From an uncultured Spirochaetales bacterium (GTDB lineage Bacteria; Spirochaetota; Spirochaetia; Sphaerochaetales; Sphaerochaetaceae), in assembly GCA_949292445.1 (NCBI GenBank), contig CASEZU010000152.1:1-8732 (forward strand): DNA of 8,732 nucleotides. The letters are read 5' to 3'. Under the pieces are notes generated by a model that saw only the letters and a program-made list of their open reading frames with translations, had not been told where the DNA came from and searched no databases. Of this stretch, positions 1 through 6,888 are shown piece by piece. Each line of letters starts with the position of its first letter. The first letter of the stretch is position 1. The position numbers and the translations under genes were made by a program.

Positions 1-17
1 CGCGTTCATTTTGTCCG

Positions 18-482
18 CTAGATGAAATCCGCATAGACAGCGTCAGCGGCACGGAGAAGATCATCGGGCCTGAGCTCGATCTGCACGCCTCTCTGGCCGC
101 CGCTGACATAGATTGTCTCTTCCAGCGCCGCGAGCTCCGAGAGGAATGTCGGATAATGCCTTCGCATTCCCAGCGGCGAGCATCCTCCGCGGATGTATCC
201 TGTGAGCGGCATCAGCTCCGTGGTTTTTATCAGATCGATTTCCCTGCTTTCTGTGACAGCACGGGCTTTCTTCATCGATATCTCGAATTCTGCAGGAAGA
301 CAGAAGACGAATATCTCCTTCGTGCTGTTCCTCATCACTATGGTCTTGTATACACGTTCCGGATCGAGTCCCGCACTTTCTGCGGCATGCACCGCATCAA
401 GATGATCCTCATCCCACTCATAGGTGTGGACTTCATATGGGATGGAAAGGTTCTCGAGGATTCTCATCGCATTTGTCTTCAT
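18..482 (-). CDS. ybaK: YbaK/EbsC-family aminoacyl-tRNA deacylase (Cys-tRNA(Pro) type)
   Basis: This 154-residue cytoplasmic enzyme should hydrolyse mischarged tRNA, classically Cys-tRNA(Pro) made in error by prolyl-tRNA synthetase. The family signatures are visible: the conserved lysine in VYKTIV (Lys46), the glycine-rich GYIRGGCSPLG at residues 95-105, and the C-terminal SGGQRGVQIELRPDDLL (127-143). Length matches the stand-alone family (about 155-160 residues), so the gene looks intact. The ATG at 482 starts a normal YbaK N-terminus (MKTNAMRILE); a GGGG run lies about 11-14 bases upstream, so the ribosome binding site is weak. It lies 27 bp after the stop of the hemolysin III gene on the same strand and is probably cotranscribed with it. 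The family is confident; exact tRNA specificity (YbaK versus ProX/YeaK-like) is inferred from the motif style. Confidence 0.93.
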   Translation of the reverse strand: MKTNAMRILENLSIPYEVHTYEWDEDHLDAVHAAESAGLDPERVYKTIVMRNSTKEIFVFCLPAEFEISMKKARAVTESREIDLIKTTELMPLTGYIRGGCSPLGMRRHYPTFLSELAALEETIYVSGGQRGVQIELRPDDLLRAADAVYADFI

Positions 483-509
483 GCCGATAGTTTCCCCATC
501 CGGGACCTT

Positions 510-1172
510 TCATGCAAGCAGTGTGAGATAGTATCCGAGGAAGAACAGCAGGCTGCCGGCGAGGACGAAGATGTGCCATATGAGGTGATGATGCGGAATC
601 TTCCTTATTGAATAGAAGATCAGGCCGAGAGTGTATGTTATCCCTCCGGAGAGAACATAGGGGAAAAGCCCGCTCGGTATATATGGGAATACGCTGTCAT
701 AGATTGTTATTATCGACCAGCCCATTATGACATAGAGCGCGATGTGGACGGCGTAGAAGCGCCCCCAGAATCTTATCGTAAGCGCTATCCCCGCTACGGC
801 AGCTGCCCATATACCGGCTGTATACCAGACCGTAAGCGGAGAGCCTATGTAGAGAAGTATCGGCGTGTATGATCCTGCGATAAGCAGATAGATGCTCGAG
901 TGATCAAGCACTCTGAAGAGTTTCTTCACAACGCCGGGCGCGAGGTAATGATAGAAGCCGGATGCCGCGTAGAGGATGATGTTCGTCGCGGCAAATACAA
1001 GCATTCCTGCTTTAGCGGCCGGATGGCTGGGCTCAGGGGATGCGGCTGCAACGAAGAGAAACCCTATGACAGCGAGAAGCAGTCCTGCAAAGTGCGAGAA
1101 GGCATTCTCCCTCTCTTCCGAAATTGTCACGTGCTGCGGCAGTGTTATGTTCTGTGAAATCCAGGTTCCCAT
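510..1172 (-). CDS. Hemolysin III / PAQR (YqfA-like) family membrane protein
   Basis: A 220-residue integral membrane protein with about seven hydrophobic segments, the size and layout of bacterial hemolysin III (TrhA/YqfA) proteins. Family residues are present: E22 with SH at 26-27, the SGFYH block (71-75), LDHSSIYLLIAGSYTP (89-104) and the C-terminal HHHLIWH block (194-200), whose HxxxH plus the earlier His and Asp form the presumed metal site of the PAQR fold. These proteins act in the inner membrane. Some are linked to membrane fluidity and lipid homeostasis; the haemolysin name comes from heterologous expression and should not be read as a virulence function. The ATG at 1172 is chosen because it gives the usual short soluble N-terminus before the first helix, although no convincing Shine-Dalgarno precedes it. 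It is followed after 27 bp by the deacylase gene. Confidence 0.9.
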   Translation of the reverse strand: MGTWISQNITLPQHVTISEERENAFSHFAGLLLAVIGFLFVAAASPEPSHPAAKAGMLVFAATNIILYAASGFYHYLAPGVVKKLFRVLDHSSIYLLIAGSYTPILLYIGSPLTVWYTAGIWAAAVAGIALTIRFWGRFYAVHIALYVIMGWSIITIYDSVFPYIPSGLFPYVLSGGITYTLGLIFYSIRKIPHHHLIWHIFVLAGSLLFFLGYYLTLLA

Positions 1173-1362
1173 GCCTGAAATCTACAGTCGTGCCGCTCTG
1201 ATGTAAAAAAGCGAATTATCACTAATTTCAGGAAATGGGATGGATTCACCACATCATGAGCAGGGATAGTATGAAATGACTATGATCAAAAAACGGCAAT
1301 GATGTATGGTTTTGTCTCTGCTGCGGAGGATGTGCCACGCCGGAGCACCTTGCCGGATGATG
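1173..1362. other. Non-coding leader region between tRNA-Leu terminator and hemolysin III gene
   Basis: No credible gene is seen on either strand. It must hold the promoter of the minus-strand hemolysin III-deacylase pair, since the tRNA terminator lies immediately upstream. AT-rich patches occur on the minus strand around 1205-1225 and 1265-1295, with -10-like words such as GATAAT and TACTAT. None has a convincing -35 box at the right distance, so no promoter is assigned. Confidence 0.4.
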
Positions 1363-1401
1363 AAAAAAGGCAGCCCGTTCCATCGGAACAAACCGCCTTT
1401 T
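1363..1401 (-). terminator. Intrinsic terminator downstream of tRNA-Leu
   Basis: On the minus strand AAAAGGC (1401-1395) pairs with GCCTTTT (1371-1365), and an inner stem pairs GTTCC with GGAAC (1389-1385 with 1381-1377) around a 3-base loop. The distal arm ends in a run of six T on the minus strand (1368-1363). It begins about 10 bases after the 3' end of the tRNA and fits a Rho-independent terminator for that transcript. The A-run on the other side could make it work in both directions. Confidence 0.8.
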
Positions 1402-1410
1402 CCAATACAT

Positions 1411-1491
1411 GCTGGTAGCCAGACTCGAACTGGCAAGGGCAAGCCCGGCAGATTTTGAGTCTGCTGTGTCTACCAATTTCACCATACCAGC
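1411..1491 (-). tRNA. tRNA-Leu (anticodon CAA)
   Basis: The 81-base minus-strand sequence folds as a class II tRNA. The acceptor stem GCTGGTA pairs perfectly with TACCAGC. The anticodon arm GCAGA-CTCAAAA-TCTGC presents CAA, decoding UUG. The variable arm is a 4-bp stem, GGGC-TT-GCCC. The T arm is GCCAG-TTCGAGT-CTGGC. The long variable arm and anticodon agree on leucine. CCA is not encoded (the next bases are ATG), so it must be added by CCA-adding enzyme. It lies 41 bp downstream of the MATE gene on the same strand and could be read through from that operon, but has its own terminator. Confidence 0.95.
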
Positions 1492-1497
1492 CTCATG

Positions 1498-1522
1498 CGG
1501 ATGATAGCAGAACAATCATCCG
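1498..1522 (-). repeat. Inverted repeat between the MATE gene and tRNA-Leu
   Basis: CGGATGAT (1498-1505) and ATCATCCG (1515-1522) form a perfect 8-bp stem with a 9-base loop, 10 bases after the MATE stop and 6 bases before the tRNA 5' end. No T-run follows, so it is not a standard intrinsic terminator. It could protect the mRNA 3' end or mark a processing site where operon mRNA and tRNA are separated. Confidence 0.5.
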
Positions 1523-1532
1523 GGGCGCAAGG

Positions 1533-2888
1533 TCATATGACCTGTTTGGAGGCCCATTTGCCGCTGAGGACGCGCCAGAGGTAGAGCAGGCCTCGGGCCA
1601 GCCAGTCGAGATACATCGCGTACCAGATGGCTTCGACACCCATTCCCAGTAGCTTCACCATGAAGTAGGCGCCTCCGACGCGGAAGACCCACATGGAAGT
1701 GAATGAAGCGAAGAGAATGTATTTCACATCGCCTACGGCCTTGAGCATGTTGGGAAGCGAGAATGCGAACGGCCAGATCGTGAAGCACATGACGAGGCAG
1801 AGCCTGCAGATCGGGATCGCCTGCGCGATTGAATCGGATTCAAGCCCGTAGATTCCCACAACCTGCGGCGTGATGATGAAGAACGGAATGCAGAGTATCG
1901 TCGTGGCTATCAGCACGAGCCCTGTAAGCAGCTTCGTGTAATACTTCACATCGCTGATGTTGTTCTGGCCCCTGCACTGTCCGATGATCGTGATCATTGC
2001 GAGGTTGATGCCGTTTCCGGGAATGTTCGCATATGAATTGTAGTTTCCTGCGACGGCGTTTATCGCTATTGCCGATGTTCCGAGGCTTGCGACAAGGGAC
2101 TGCACCATGATCTTCCCTACGTGGAAAGCCGCTCCCTCGAGCCCTGATGGGATGCCGATACGGAGTATCCTGCCGATGAGATAGAATGAGACCGGTCCTC
2201 TGTGGAGGCCCCTGATGTTAAGTTCCTCATTCCTGTTCATCATCATCACAGTCATCACGACACAGCCGGCGATTCTGGAGGCAAGAGAGGCAATGCCTGC
2301 GCCCCTAGGGCCCAGTCCCACGATGTAGATGAGAATGGCATTTCCTCCGATGTTTATCACATTCATCAGCACTGAGACCATCATCGTGCGGAAACTCTTC
2401 CTTTCAGAGCGCGATATCGCAGTGAGGCCTGAGTATACGGCGAGGAAAGGGTAGGAGATGAGGATGGGGACGAAGTAGTCATCGGTATATGCCTTGACGT
2501 CCTTGTCGATGCTGCCGAAGAGCACATCGATGACTGTGCTTCTTATCGGGAGGAGCACTGCTGTCATCAGCACCGAGATTGCCACTGAGATGTATATGAG
2601 ATTCTTCGCGCTGTCCTTGGCCTTGTCATTCTCGCCGTGTCCCAGATACTGCGAGACGACGACCGCTCCTCCTGTCGCGAATGCCGAGAAGACGGTGATC
2701 AGCAGGTTTGAGATGGTGTCCACGAGGGATACGCCGGATACGGCGGCCTCTCCGCAGCCGGAGACCATGATAGTGTCGGCCATTCCTATGAGGATGGAGA
2801 GGAATGAGTCGGCTATCAGGGGGATAATCAAAGCCCGGAGATCCCGGGCCGTGAACTGATGCTTTACGCTCTTTTCTATGCTTTTCAT
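1533..2888 (-). CDS. MATE family efflux transporter
   Basis: A 451-residue inner-membrane protein with about twelve hydrophobic segments in two halves, the standard MATE size (NorM/DinF/Na+-driven multidrug efflux, COG0534). The N-terminal half shows the family pattern: LIIPLIADSFLSILIGMADTIMVSGCGEAA, then a GGAVVVSQYLGHGENDKAK stretch. The C-terminal half has the matching GIPSGLEGAAFHVGKIMVQ and a MITIIGQCRGQ counterpart. It should export organic compounds by Na+ or H+ antiport; the substrate cannot be read from sequence. The ATG at 2888 overlaps the ATPase TGA as ATGA, with no good ribosome binding site of its own, so translation is likely coupled to the ABC ATPase. It is the last protein gene of the transporter operon before the tRNA. 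It looks intact. Confidence 0.93.
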   Translation of the reverse strand: MKSIEKSVKHQFTARDLRALIIPLIADSFLSILIGMADTIMVSGCGEAAVSGVSLVDTISNLLITVFSAFATGGAVVVSQYLGHGENDKAKDSAKNLIYISVAISVLMTAVLLPIRSTVIDVLFGSIDKDVKAYTDDYFVPILISYPFLAVYSGLTAISRSERKSFRTMMVSVLMNVINIGGNAILIYIVGLGPRGAGIASLASRIAGCVVMTVMMMNRNEELNIRGLHRGPVSFYLIGRILRIGIPSGLEGAAFHVGKIMVQSLVASLGTSAIAINAVAGNYNSYANIPGNGINLAMITIIGQCRGQNNISDVKYYTKLLTGLVLIATTILCIPFFIITPQVVGIYGLESDSIAQAIPICRLCLVMCFTIWPFAFSLPNMLKAVGDVKYILFASFTSMWVFRVGGAYFMVKLLGMGVEAIWYAMYLDWLARGLLYLWRVLSGKWASKQVI

Positions 2889-3673
2889 TCTGTGAGGAGA
2901 CCTTCGTCGGATGTGAAATCCTTCTTCCTTATCTCCCTGAACTTCTCCACAAGGGACTGGACTGTGAGCTTGCTCTTCTCCTCTCCCCTGATATCCAGGA
3001 TGATATGGCCTTCATCCATCATAATGAGTCTGTTGCCGTAGTCAATAGCGAACTGCATATTATGCGTGACCATCATTGCCGTGAGGTGCTCGTCCTCTAT
3101 GTACTTCTTTGTCAGGTCCATCACTATCTCGGCATTTCTCGGGTCGAGGGCTGCCGTGTGCTCGTCCAGGAGCATCAGGGAAGGGTGGGAGAGAGTTGCC
3201 ATGAGGAGGGTAAGAGCCTGTCTCTGTCCGCCGGAGAGAAGACCTACATTGTCCGCCATCCTGTCCTGAAGCCCGATCGGCTCAAGCAGTTTCCTGAACT
3301 CCCTTCTTCTTTCTGATGTGAGTCCGAATCTAAGTCCCTTCATGCCCTTGGTGAAAGCGAGGTTCATATTGTCCTCTATCGACATGTTCGCGCTTGTTCC
3401 CTTCGTCGGATCCTGGAAGATCCTGCCGATATGGAACGCTCTCTTGTATTCAGGTGCGTTCGTGATGTCTTTTCCGTTTATCAGGATTTTGCCATTCGTC
3501 ACAGGGAACGTGCCTGCGATCATATTGAAGAGCGTCGACTTTCCCGAGCCGTTGGAACCGATGACGCATACGACATCGCCCTGATCCACATGGAGGTTGA
3601 TATCCTCCAGCGCTACCTTCTCATTGACTGTTCCCGGGAAAAAGACCTTGGTGACGTGCTGTATGTCAAGCAT
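2885..3673 (-). CDS. ABC transporter ATP-binding protein (COG1101, TrpZ-like)
   Basis: A 262-residue cytoplasmic ATPase subunit. Motifs in order: Walker A GSNGSGKST (39-47), Q-loop Gln87 in RIFQDP, signature LSGGQ (146-150), Walker B LMLLDE (166-171), D-loop ALDP (175-178) and switch His204 in VTHN. The position after the Walker B glutamate is His (DEHTAALDP) instead of the usual Pro (DEPT); from memory this is typical of the COG1101 branch that partners COG4120 permeases and COG2984 binding proteins. AGGAGG precedes the ATG at 3673. The gene overlaps the permease stop by 8 bp and its own stop overlaps the MATE start by 4 bp, so the three form one tightly coupled unit. It should power uptake through the neighbouring permease. 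Confidence 0.95.
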   Translation of the reverse strand: MLDIQHVTKVFFPGTVNEKVALEDINLHVDQGDVVCVIGSNGSGKSTLFNMIAGTFPVTNGKILINGKDITNAPEYKRAFHIGRIFQDPTKGTSANMSIEDNMNLAFTKGMKGLRFGLTSERRREFRKLLEPIGLQDRMADNVGLLSGGQRQALTLLMATLSHPSLMLLDEHTAALDPRNAEIVMDLTKKYIEDEHLTAMMVTHNMQFAIDYGNRLIMMDEGHIILDIRGEEKSKLTVQSLVEKFREIRKKDFTSDEGLLTE

Positions 3674-4601
3674 TGGTTTCCTCCTTCCTCATCGTGCGCT
3701 CGATTGATTTCTTCCTCGCTGCCTTGTCCGAGGCCATCGCCCTTGTCTTCGCGATTGTGAGCGAGATGATGACAAGGATGCCCGTGAGCAGTTTGAAGTC
3801 GTTCGGAGTGATTCTGATGAGGTAGCCGTATTTTCTTCCGAGGAACATGAGGCCTTTATATATTATTCCGCCGAGGATGCAGCGCAGCGTGATCAGGGAG
3901 ATCTTGTTTGACGAGAAGAGGAACTCTCCGATCATGACCGCCGCAAGTCCCTGCACGACCATGCCCTGTCCGAGGTTTGCATCCGCAAAGCCCTGATACT
4001 GGGCAAGAAGTCCGCCTGAGAGGGCGATGAGTCCGTTGGAAAGCCCGAGTCCGATGAGCTTGAGTGTTGCAGGATTCATGCCCTGTGAGATGACAACCTG
4101 CTCGTTGCCGCCCATGGCACCGATCGCCATGCCAAGGTCAGAGCGGAAGAAGAGGTCCATCAGGACAGTCACTGCGACGACGAAGATAAGTGTGCCGATA
4201 AGTGCTGCCACGTCGCTTGGCACGAATGAGAACCACTGCGGGAAGAGACGGTAAAGCGTATCGACACGCACAAGAGATACATTTGCCCTGTTGCCGAGTA
4301 TTCTCAGGTTTACTGAATAGAGCATTGTCATTGTGAGGATTCCCGCGAGAAGCACAGGAAGTTTGAGCTTGTTGTGTATCGTGGCTGTAACAAGTCCGCA
4401 GAGCACTCCTACAAGGAAGCTCAGCACGAGGCCTGCTGTTATTCCGAGGCCATTGACGATGCACATCGTGGCGACCGCCGCTCCTGTCGCAACCGAGCCG
4501 TCGCATGTCAGGTCTGCCATGTCCAGGATCCTGTAGCTGATCAGGATGCCGAGCGCCATGATCGCGAAGATGAGCCCTTCTACAAGTATTCCTTCAATCA
4601 T
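3666..4601 (-). CDS. ABC transporter permease (COG4120, TrpY-like, BPD_transp_2 family)
   Basis: A 311-residue polytopic inner-membrane permease with eight or more hydrophobic segments. The N-terminal block DMADLTCDGSVATGAAV (27-43) corresponds to the conserved motif of the BPD_transp_2 (LivH/RbsC-like) permeases, in the short branch paired with PF04392 binding proteins. As the only permease here it presumably works as a homodimer. The ATG at 4601 is preceded by AGAGGTG at good spacing. Its 3' end overlaps the ATPase by 8 bp, and it follows the SBP1 gene after 64 bp that hold a hairpin. The C-terminal tail is rich in Lys and Arg (KAARKKSIERTMRKEE) and should be cytoplasmic. Role: substrate channel of the probable aromatic amino acid (or related) importer. 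Confidence 0.93.
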   Translation of the reverse strand: MIEGILVEGLIFAIMALGILISYRILDMADLTCDGSVATGAAVATMCIVNGLGITAGLVLSFLVGVLCGLVTATIHNKLKLPVLLAGILTMTMLYSVNLRILGNRANVSLVRVDTLYRLFPQWFSFVPSDVAALIGTLIFVVAVTVLMDLFFRSDLGMAIGAMGGNEQVVISQGMNPATLKLIGLGLSNGLIALSGGLLAQYQGFADANLGQGMVVQGLAAVMIGEFLFSSNKISLITLRCILGGIIYKGLMFLGRKYGYLIRITPNDFKLLTGILVIISLTIAKTRAMASDKAARKKSIERTMRKEETNA

Positions 4602-4622
4602 TTCTCACCTCTGAGACAAACA

Positions 4623-4649
4623 GAGAAGGCCACCACCGGCGGCCTTCTC
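4623..4649 (-). repeat. Intercistronic hairpin between SBP1 and permease genes
   Basis: GAGAAGGCC (4623-4631) and GGCCTTCTC (4641-4649) form a perfect 9-bp stem, with a possible CC/GG extension inside the loop. It lies between the SBP1 stop (4668-4666) and the permease start (4601). The minus-strand bases after it (TGTTTGTC) are not a continuous T-run, so it is more likely an mRNA-stabilising or partial-attenuation hairpin. Such elements often leave more binding-protein message than membrane-component message. Confidence 0.65.
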
Positions 4650-4665
4650 ACCATCTGTGTGGATT

Positions 4666-5670
4666 TCAGCGTTCTGTCTTTACGCCATTCTCTATGATAA
4701 CAGCGGCAGTATCAAGGTACTCCTGCGGAATCGTGAAGCCGAGCTTCTCTGCCGTGTCGAGATTGAACCAGAGCTCGAAGTCTGCGGGGTCGGTGAGGAA
4801 TACGGTTCCCTCCTCGCCGGGATTGGCTCCGTTGACAATGATGTCCTCGATGAGGCGTCCCGTAGCAACGCCGATGGAGTGATAGTTGAAACCCCATGCG
4901 ATCATGCACTCAAGCCCGTCGATTCCGGACGGATCCGCCGCAAAGAGCGGGATGCCTGCCTGATTGCACACATCGTCAATTGCCGCGATTGCGGAGATAA
5001 CGTTGTTGTCTGTTGCGATGTATACGGCATCAACGCGGTCGATGATCGACTGGAGAGCCATTCTCACTTCAGAGGAGTTGGATACTGCGACCGTCACAAG
5101 CTCAAGCCCGAGCTTGTCGCATGCGGCCTGTGCCTGCTCCATCAGCACAACTCCGTTCTGCTCTCCGGAGGAGTAGACGTTGCCGATTCTCGTCGCGCCT
5201 GTGATCTCATGCAGAAGTCTGATCTGCTCCTCGACTGGATTCATGTCGGATACTCCGCAGACATTGGAGTCAGCGCTGCCCTCATTAGAGGCCACAAGGC
5301 CGGCTTCAACAGGATCGGTCACTGCTGCGAAGAGCACCGGGATATCCGTGAAGATATTGGCAAGAGCCTGTGCCGATGCTGTTCCGATGCCGACTACGAC
5401 ATCACAGTTCTCGCTGTCGAACTGCTGGGCGATGGATGCAGCTGTGGATATGTCGCCGTTTGCATTCTGGAAGTCATATCTGACCTGCATGTCAGTGGTT
5501 GCAAGGTAATCCTGCATTCCCGCCTCGACCGCGTCAAGCGCTGCGTGTGAGAGGAGCTTGGATACTCCGATGAGAATAGTTCCGTCATCTGCCGCAGCCT
5601 CCTGGCTTCCGCCAGCTGAGAGTCCGAATGCGGCTGCAAGCACAAGGAATAGAGCAATGTATTTTTTCAT
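4666..5670 (-). CDS. ABC transporter substrate-binding protein SBP1 (PF04392, TrpX-like)
   Basis: A 334-residue periplasmic binding protein. The ATG at 5670 is chosen over an upstream ATG at 5721 because GGAGG stands at ideal spacing and a clean signal peptide follows (MKKYIALFLVLAAAFGLSA, probable cleavage after residue 19). No lipobox cysteine is present, so it should be a free periplasmic protein. The mature part has the PF04392 pattern: ILIGVSKLLSHAALD, then a QNANGDISTAASIAQQF block, VVVGIGTASAQALANIF, and DIPVLFAAVTDPVEAGL. Family members with known ligands bind aromatic amino acids (TrpX; CD0873 for tyrosine); the ligand here is inferred only. It is a close paralogue of SBP2, roughly half identical by eye in the first lobe. 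It has its own promoter and heads the permease-ATPase-MATE genes. Confidence 0.94.
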   Translation of the reverse strand: MKKYIALFLVLAAAFGLSAGGSQEAAADDGTILIGVSKLLSHAALDAVEAGMQDYLATTDMQVRYDFQNANGDISTAASIAQQFDSENCDVVVGIGTASAQALANIFTDIPVLFAAVTDPVEAGLVASNEGSADSNVCGVSDMNPVEEQIRLLHEITGATRIGNVYSSGEQNGVVLMEQAQAACDKLGLELVTVAVSNSSEVRMALQSIIDRVDAVYIATDNNVISAIAAIDDVCNQAGIPLFAADPSGIDGLECMIAWGFNYHSIGVATGRLIEDIIVNGANPGEEGTVFLTDPADFELWFNLDTAEKLGFTIPQEYLDTAAVIIENGVKTER

Positions 5671-5691
5671 AATTCCTCCGGTTTTTCTTAG

Positions 5692-5721
5692 ACTATAGCT
5701 GATGGAAGGGCGTTCTTTCAA
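5692..5721 (-). promoter_or_regulatory. Predicted sigma-70-type promoter of the SBP1-permease-ATPase-MATE operon
   Basis: On the minus strand TTGAAA (5721-5716), an 18-base spacer and TATAGT (5697-5692) make a good housekeeping-type promoter. Transcription would start near 5685, giving a leader of about 15 bases that contains the GGAGG of SBP1. Unlike the SBP2 promoter, no inverted repeat covers its -10 box. Confidence 0.65.
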
Positions 5722-5728
5722 TGTTTCA

Positions 5729-5756
5729 TATGCATTGCTGTGAATATTTATGCATT
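5729..5756. repeat. Paired direct repeats TATGCATT, 20 bp apart, upstream of the SBP1 promoter
   Basis: The 8-mer TATGCATT occurs at 5729-5736 and again at 5749-5756, exactly 20 bp apart or about two helical turns. Both lie just upstream of the SBP1 -35 box, so they would sit on the same DNA face at roughly -45 and -65. This fits activator binding sites, although the region is AT-rich and chance is possible. Each copy contains the palindrome ATGCAT. Confidence 0.45.
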
Positions 5757-5851
5757 AATCAGGGATTTTAATATTGTAAACCATGTGCAAATATATCTTA
5801 AATTGTCTGTTTTAATGGAATCATATGGTTTGCGGACTCCGGAATGGACAA

Positions 5852-5869
5852 CCCCCTCTTCCGAGGGGG
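5852..5869 (-). terminator. GC-rich hairpin after SBP2 (possible weak terminator)
   Basis: CCCCCTC (5852-5858) and GAGGGGG (5863-5869) form a perfect 7-bp stem with a 4-base loop, 8 bases past the SBP2 stop on the minus strand. Only TTGT follows on the minus strand, so termination would be incomplete or Rho-assisted. It may separate SBP2 message from the downstream operon, or protect the SBP2 mRNA 3' end while allowing read-through. Confidence 0.55.
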
Positions 5870-5877
5870 CTGTAGGA

Positions 5878-6855
5878 TCAGAGCTGGATTTCCGCTCCGT
5901 CATGTATTGCATATGTGGCATCGGCGAGGATGTCCTCCGGGATCTCTATTCCCAGTTTCTCCGCGGTGTCGAGATTTACATATATCTCAAGATTCTCGAG
6001 ATAGAGCGTTCCTATATCGGCAGGTGATTCGCCATCGAGGATTCTCTTTATCACCTCTCCTGTCAGACGCCCGGACTCATAGTAGTCGAATCCGCCGGCG
6101 AGGAGGACTTCCGTGCCGAATGATGATGTCGTGTCAGCGGAGATGAGGGGAACGCCGCTCGAGGCACATACCTCGGAGAGTGCTGCGATCGCGGAGATGA
6201 CGGTGTTGTCAGTGGATACATACATCGCATCAACGCGGTCGATAATGGACTGGGCGGCCATCATGACTTCCGAGGAGTTGGAAACGGATGCTGTGACAAG
6301 CTCCACTCCCGCTTCCTCACATGCTGCGCGCATCGCCTCCATCAGCGTTATTCCGTTCGATTCCGAAGATGTGTAGACCATGCCGACTGTCTTTGCGCCT
6401 GTGACCTCTTCGATCAGGCGCAGGTGCTCTGCCACTGGAACCATGTCCGATGTGCCGCAGACATTTGCAAGTCCTGTTAGCCCGGCTGATTCCGGATCCG
6501 TTACAGTCGCATATACCACGGGGATGTCGGAGAAGACATTGGCAAGTGCCTGCGCAGTCGGTGTCGCGATTCCAACCACTATGTCCTTTCCTTCCGTCTG
6601 AAAAAGCTGTGCGATGGAGGAGGCTGTGCTTATCTCACCGTTGGCTGTCTGTGTCTCATACACGGCATCGACTCCATTCTCCCCGAGATAATCCTTGATT
6701 CCCTGTTCTATGGAATCCAGTGCAGGGTGCACCATCAGCTTGGATATTCCGATCTGGAGCCTTCCGTCCATCTCCGCGCTTCCCTGCGCGAAAACCGCCG
6801 TGAGGGATGCTGCTGCGATTATGACTGCTGCAAGGACTGCGATTATCTTCTTCAT
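5878..6855 (-). CDS. ABC transporter substrate-binding protein SBP2 (PF04392, TrpX-like)
   Basis: A 325-residue periplasmic binding protein paralogous to SBP1. It has a signal peptide (MKKIIAVLAAVIIAAASL...VFA, probable cleavage after Ala23) and no lipobox cysteine. The mature part repeats the family pattern: LQIGISKLMVHPALD, a TANGEISTASSIAQLF block, VVGIATPTAQALANVFSDIP, and VTDPESAGL; a second-lobe segment MYVSTDNTVISAIAAL is matched by YIATDNNVISAIAAI in SBP1. AAGGAG precedes the ATG at 6855. It has its own operator-controlled promoter and is followed by a hairpin, with no permease of its own, so it presumably delivers ligand to the downstream permease/ATPase. Ligand class (aromatic amino acid or related) is inferred from TrpX and CD0873. 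Confidence 0.94.
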   Translation of the reverse strand: MKKIIAVLAAVIIAAASLTAVFAQGSAEMDGRLQIGISKLMVHPALDSIEQGIKDYLGENGVDAVYETQTANGEISTASSIAQLFQTEGKDIVVGIATPTAQALANVFSDIPVVYATVTDPESAGLTGLANVCGTSDMVPVAEHLRLIEEVTGAKTVGMVYTSSESNGITLMEAMRAACEEAGVELVTASVSNSSEVMMAAQSIIDRVDAMYVSTDNTVISAIAALSEVCASSGVPLISADTTSSFGTEVLLAGGFDYYESGRLTGEVIKRILDGESPADIGTLYLENLEIYVNLDTAEKLGIEIPEDILADATYAIHDGAEIQL

Positions 6856-6868
6856 TTGTTTCTCTCCT

Positions 6869-6888
6869 TAGTAACGCTGTTGTTACTA
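6869..6888. promoter_or_regulatory. Perfect inverted repeat, probable operator of SBP2
   Basis: TAGTAAC (6869-6875) and GTTACTA (6882-6888) are perfect 7-bp arms separated by 6 bp. The repeat overlaps the -10 box and covers the predicted start site near 6878, so only half of it would be transcribed. That favours a repressor operator over an RNA hairpin. The half-site-N6-half-site geometry recalls the TyrR box (TGTAAA-N6-TTTACA), but the bases differ and the regulator is unknown. Confidence 0.75.

Noticed and set aside
1..9. ATG on the minus strand at 9-7, possible start of another gene downstream of the deacylase
   Set aside because: Only three codons are visible and the ribosome binding site is poor (GCGGAC), so nothing can be called.
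1354..1505. Direct repeat CGGATGAT at 1354-1361 and 1498-1505 flanking tRNA-Leu, as a possible integration duplication
   Set aside because: Eight bases is too short, the copies belong to hairpin-rich flanks, and no integrase or element boundary is present.
3156..3170. His in place of Pro after the Walker B glutamate (DEHTAALDP) as a catalytic oddity of the ATPase
   Set aside because: This is, to my knowledge, the usual sequence in the COG1101 branch, so it identifies the family and is not a defect.
4657..5550. 297-residue plus-strand frame across the SBP1 gene
   Set aside because: It is antisense to a clear SBP with signal peptide and family motifs, and its translation has no recognisable domain or ribosome binding site.
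5671..5721. Longer SBP1 start at 5721 (351 aa)
   Set aside because: The added 17 residues would precede and mask a normal signal peptide, they overlap the predicted promoter, and the GGAGG ribosome binding site belongs to the ATG at 5670.
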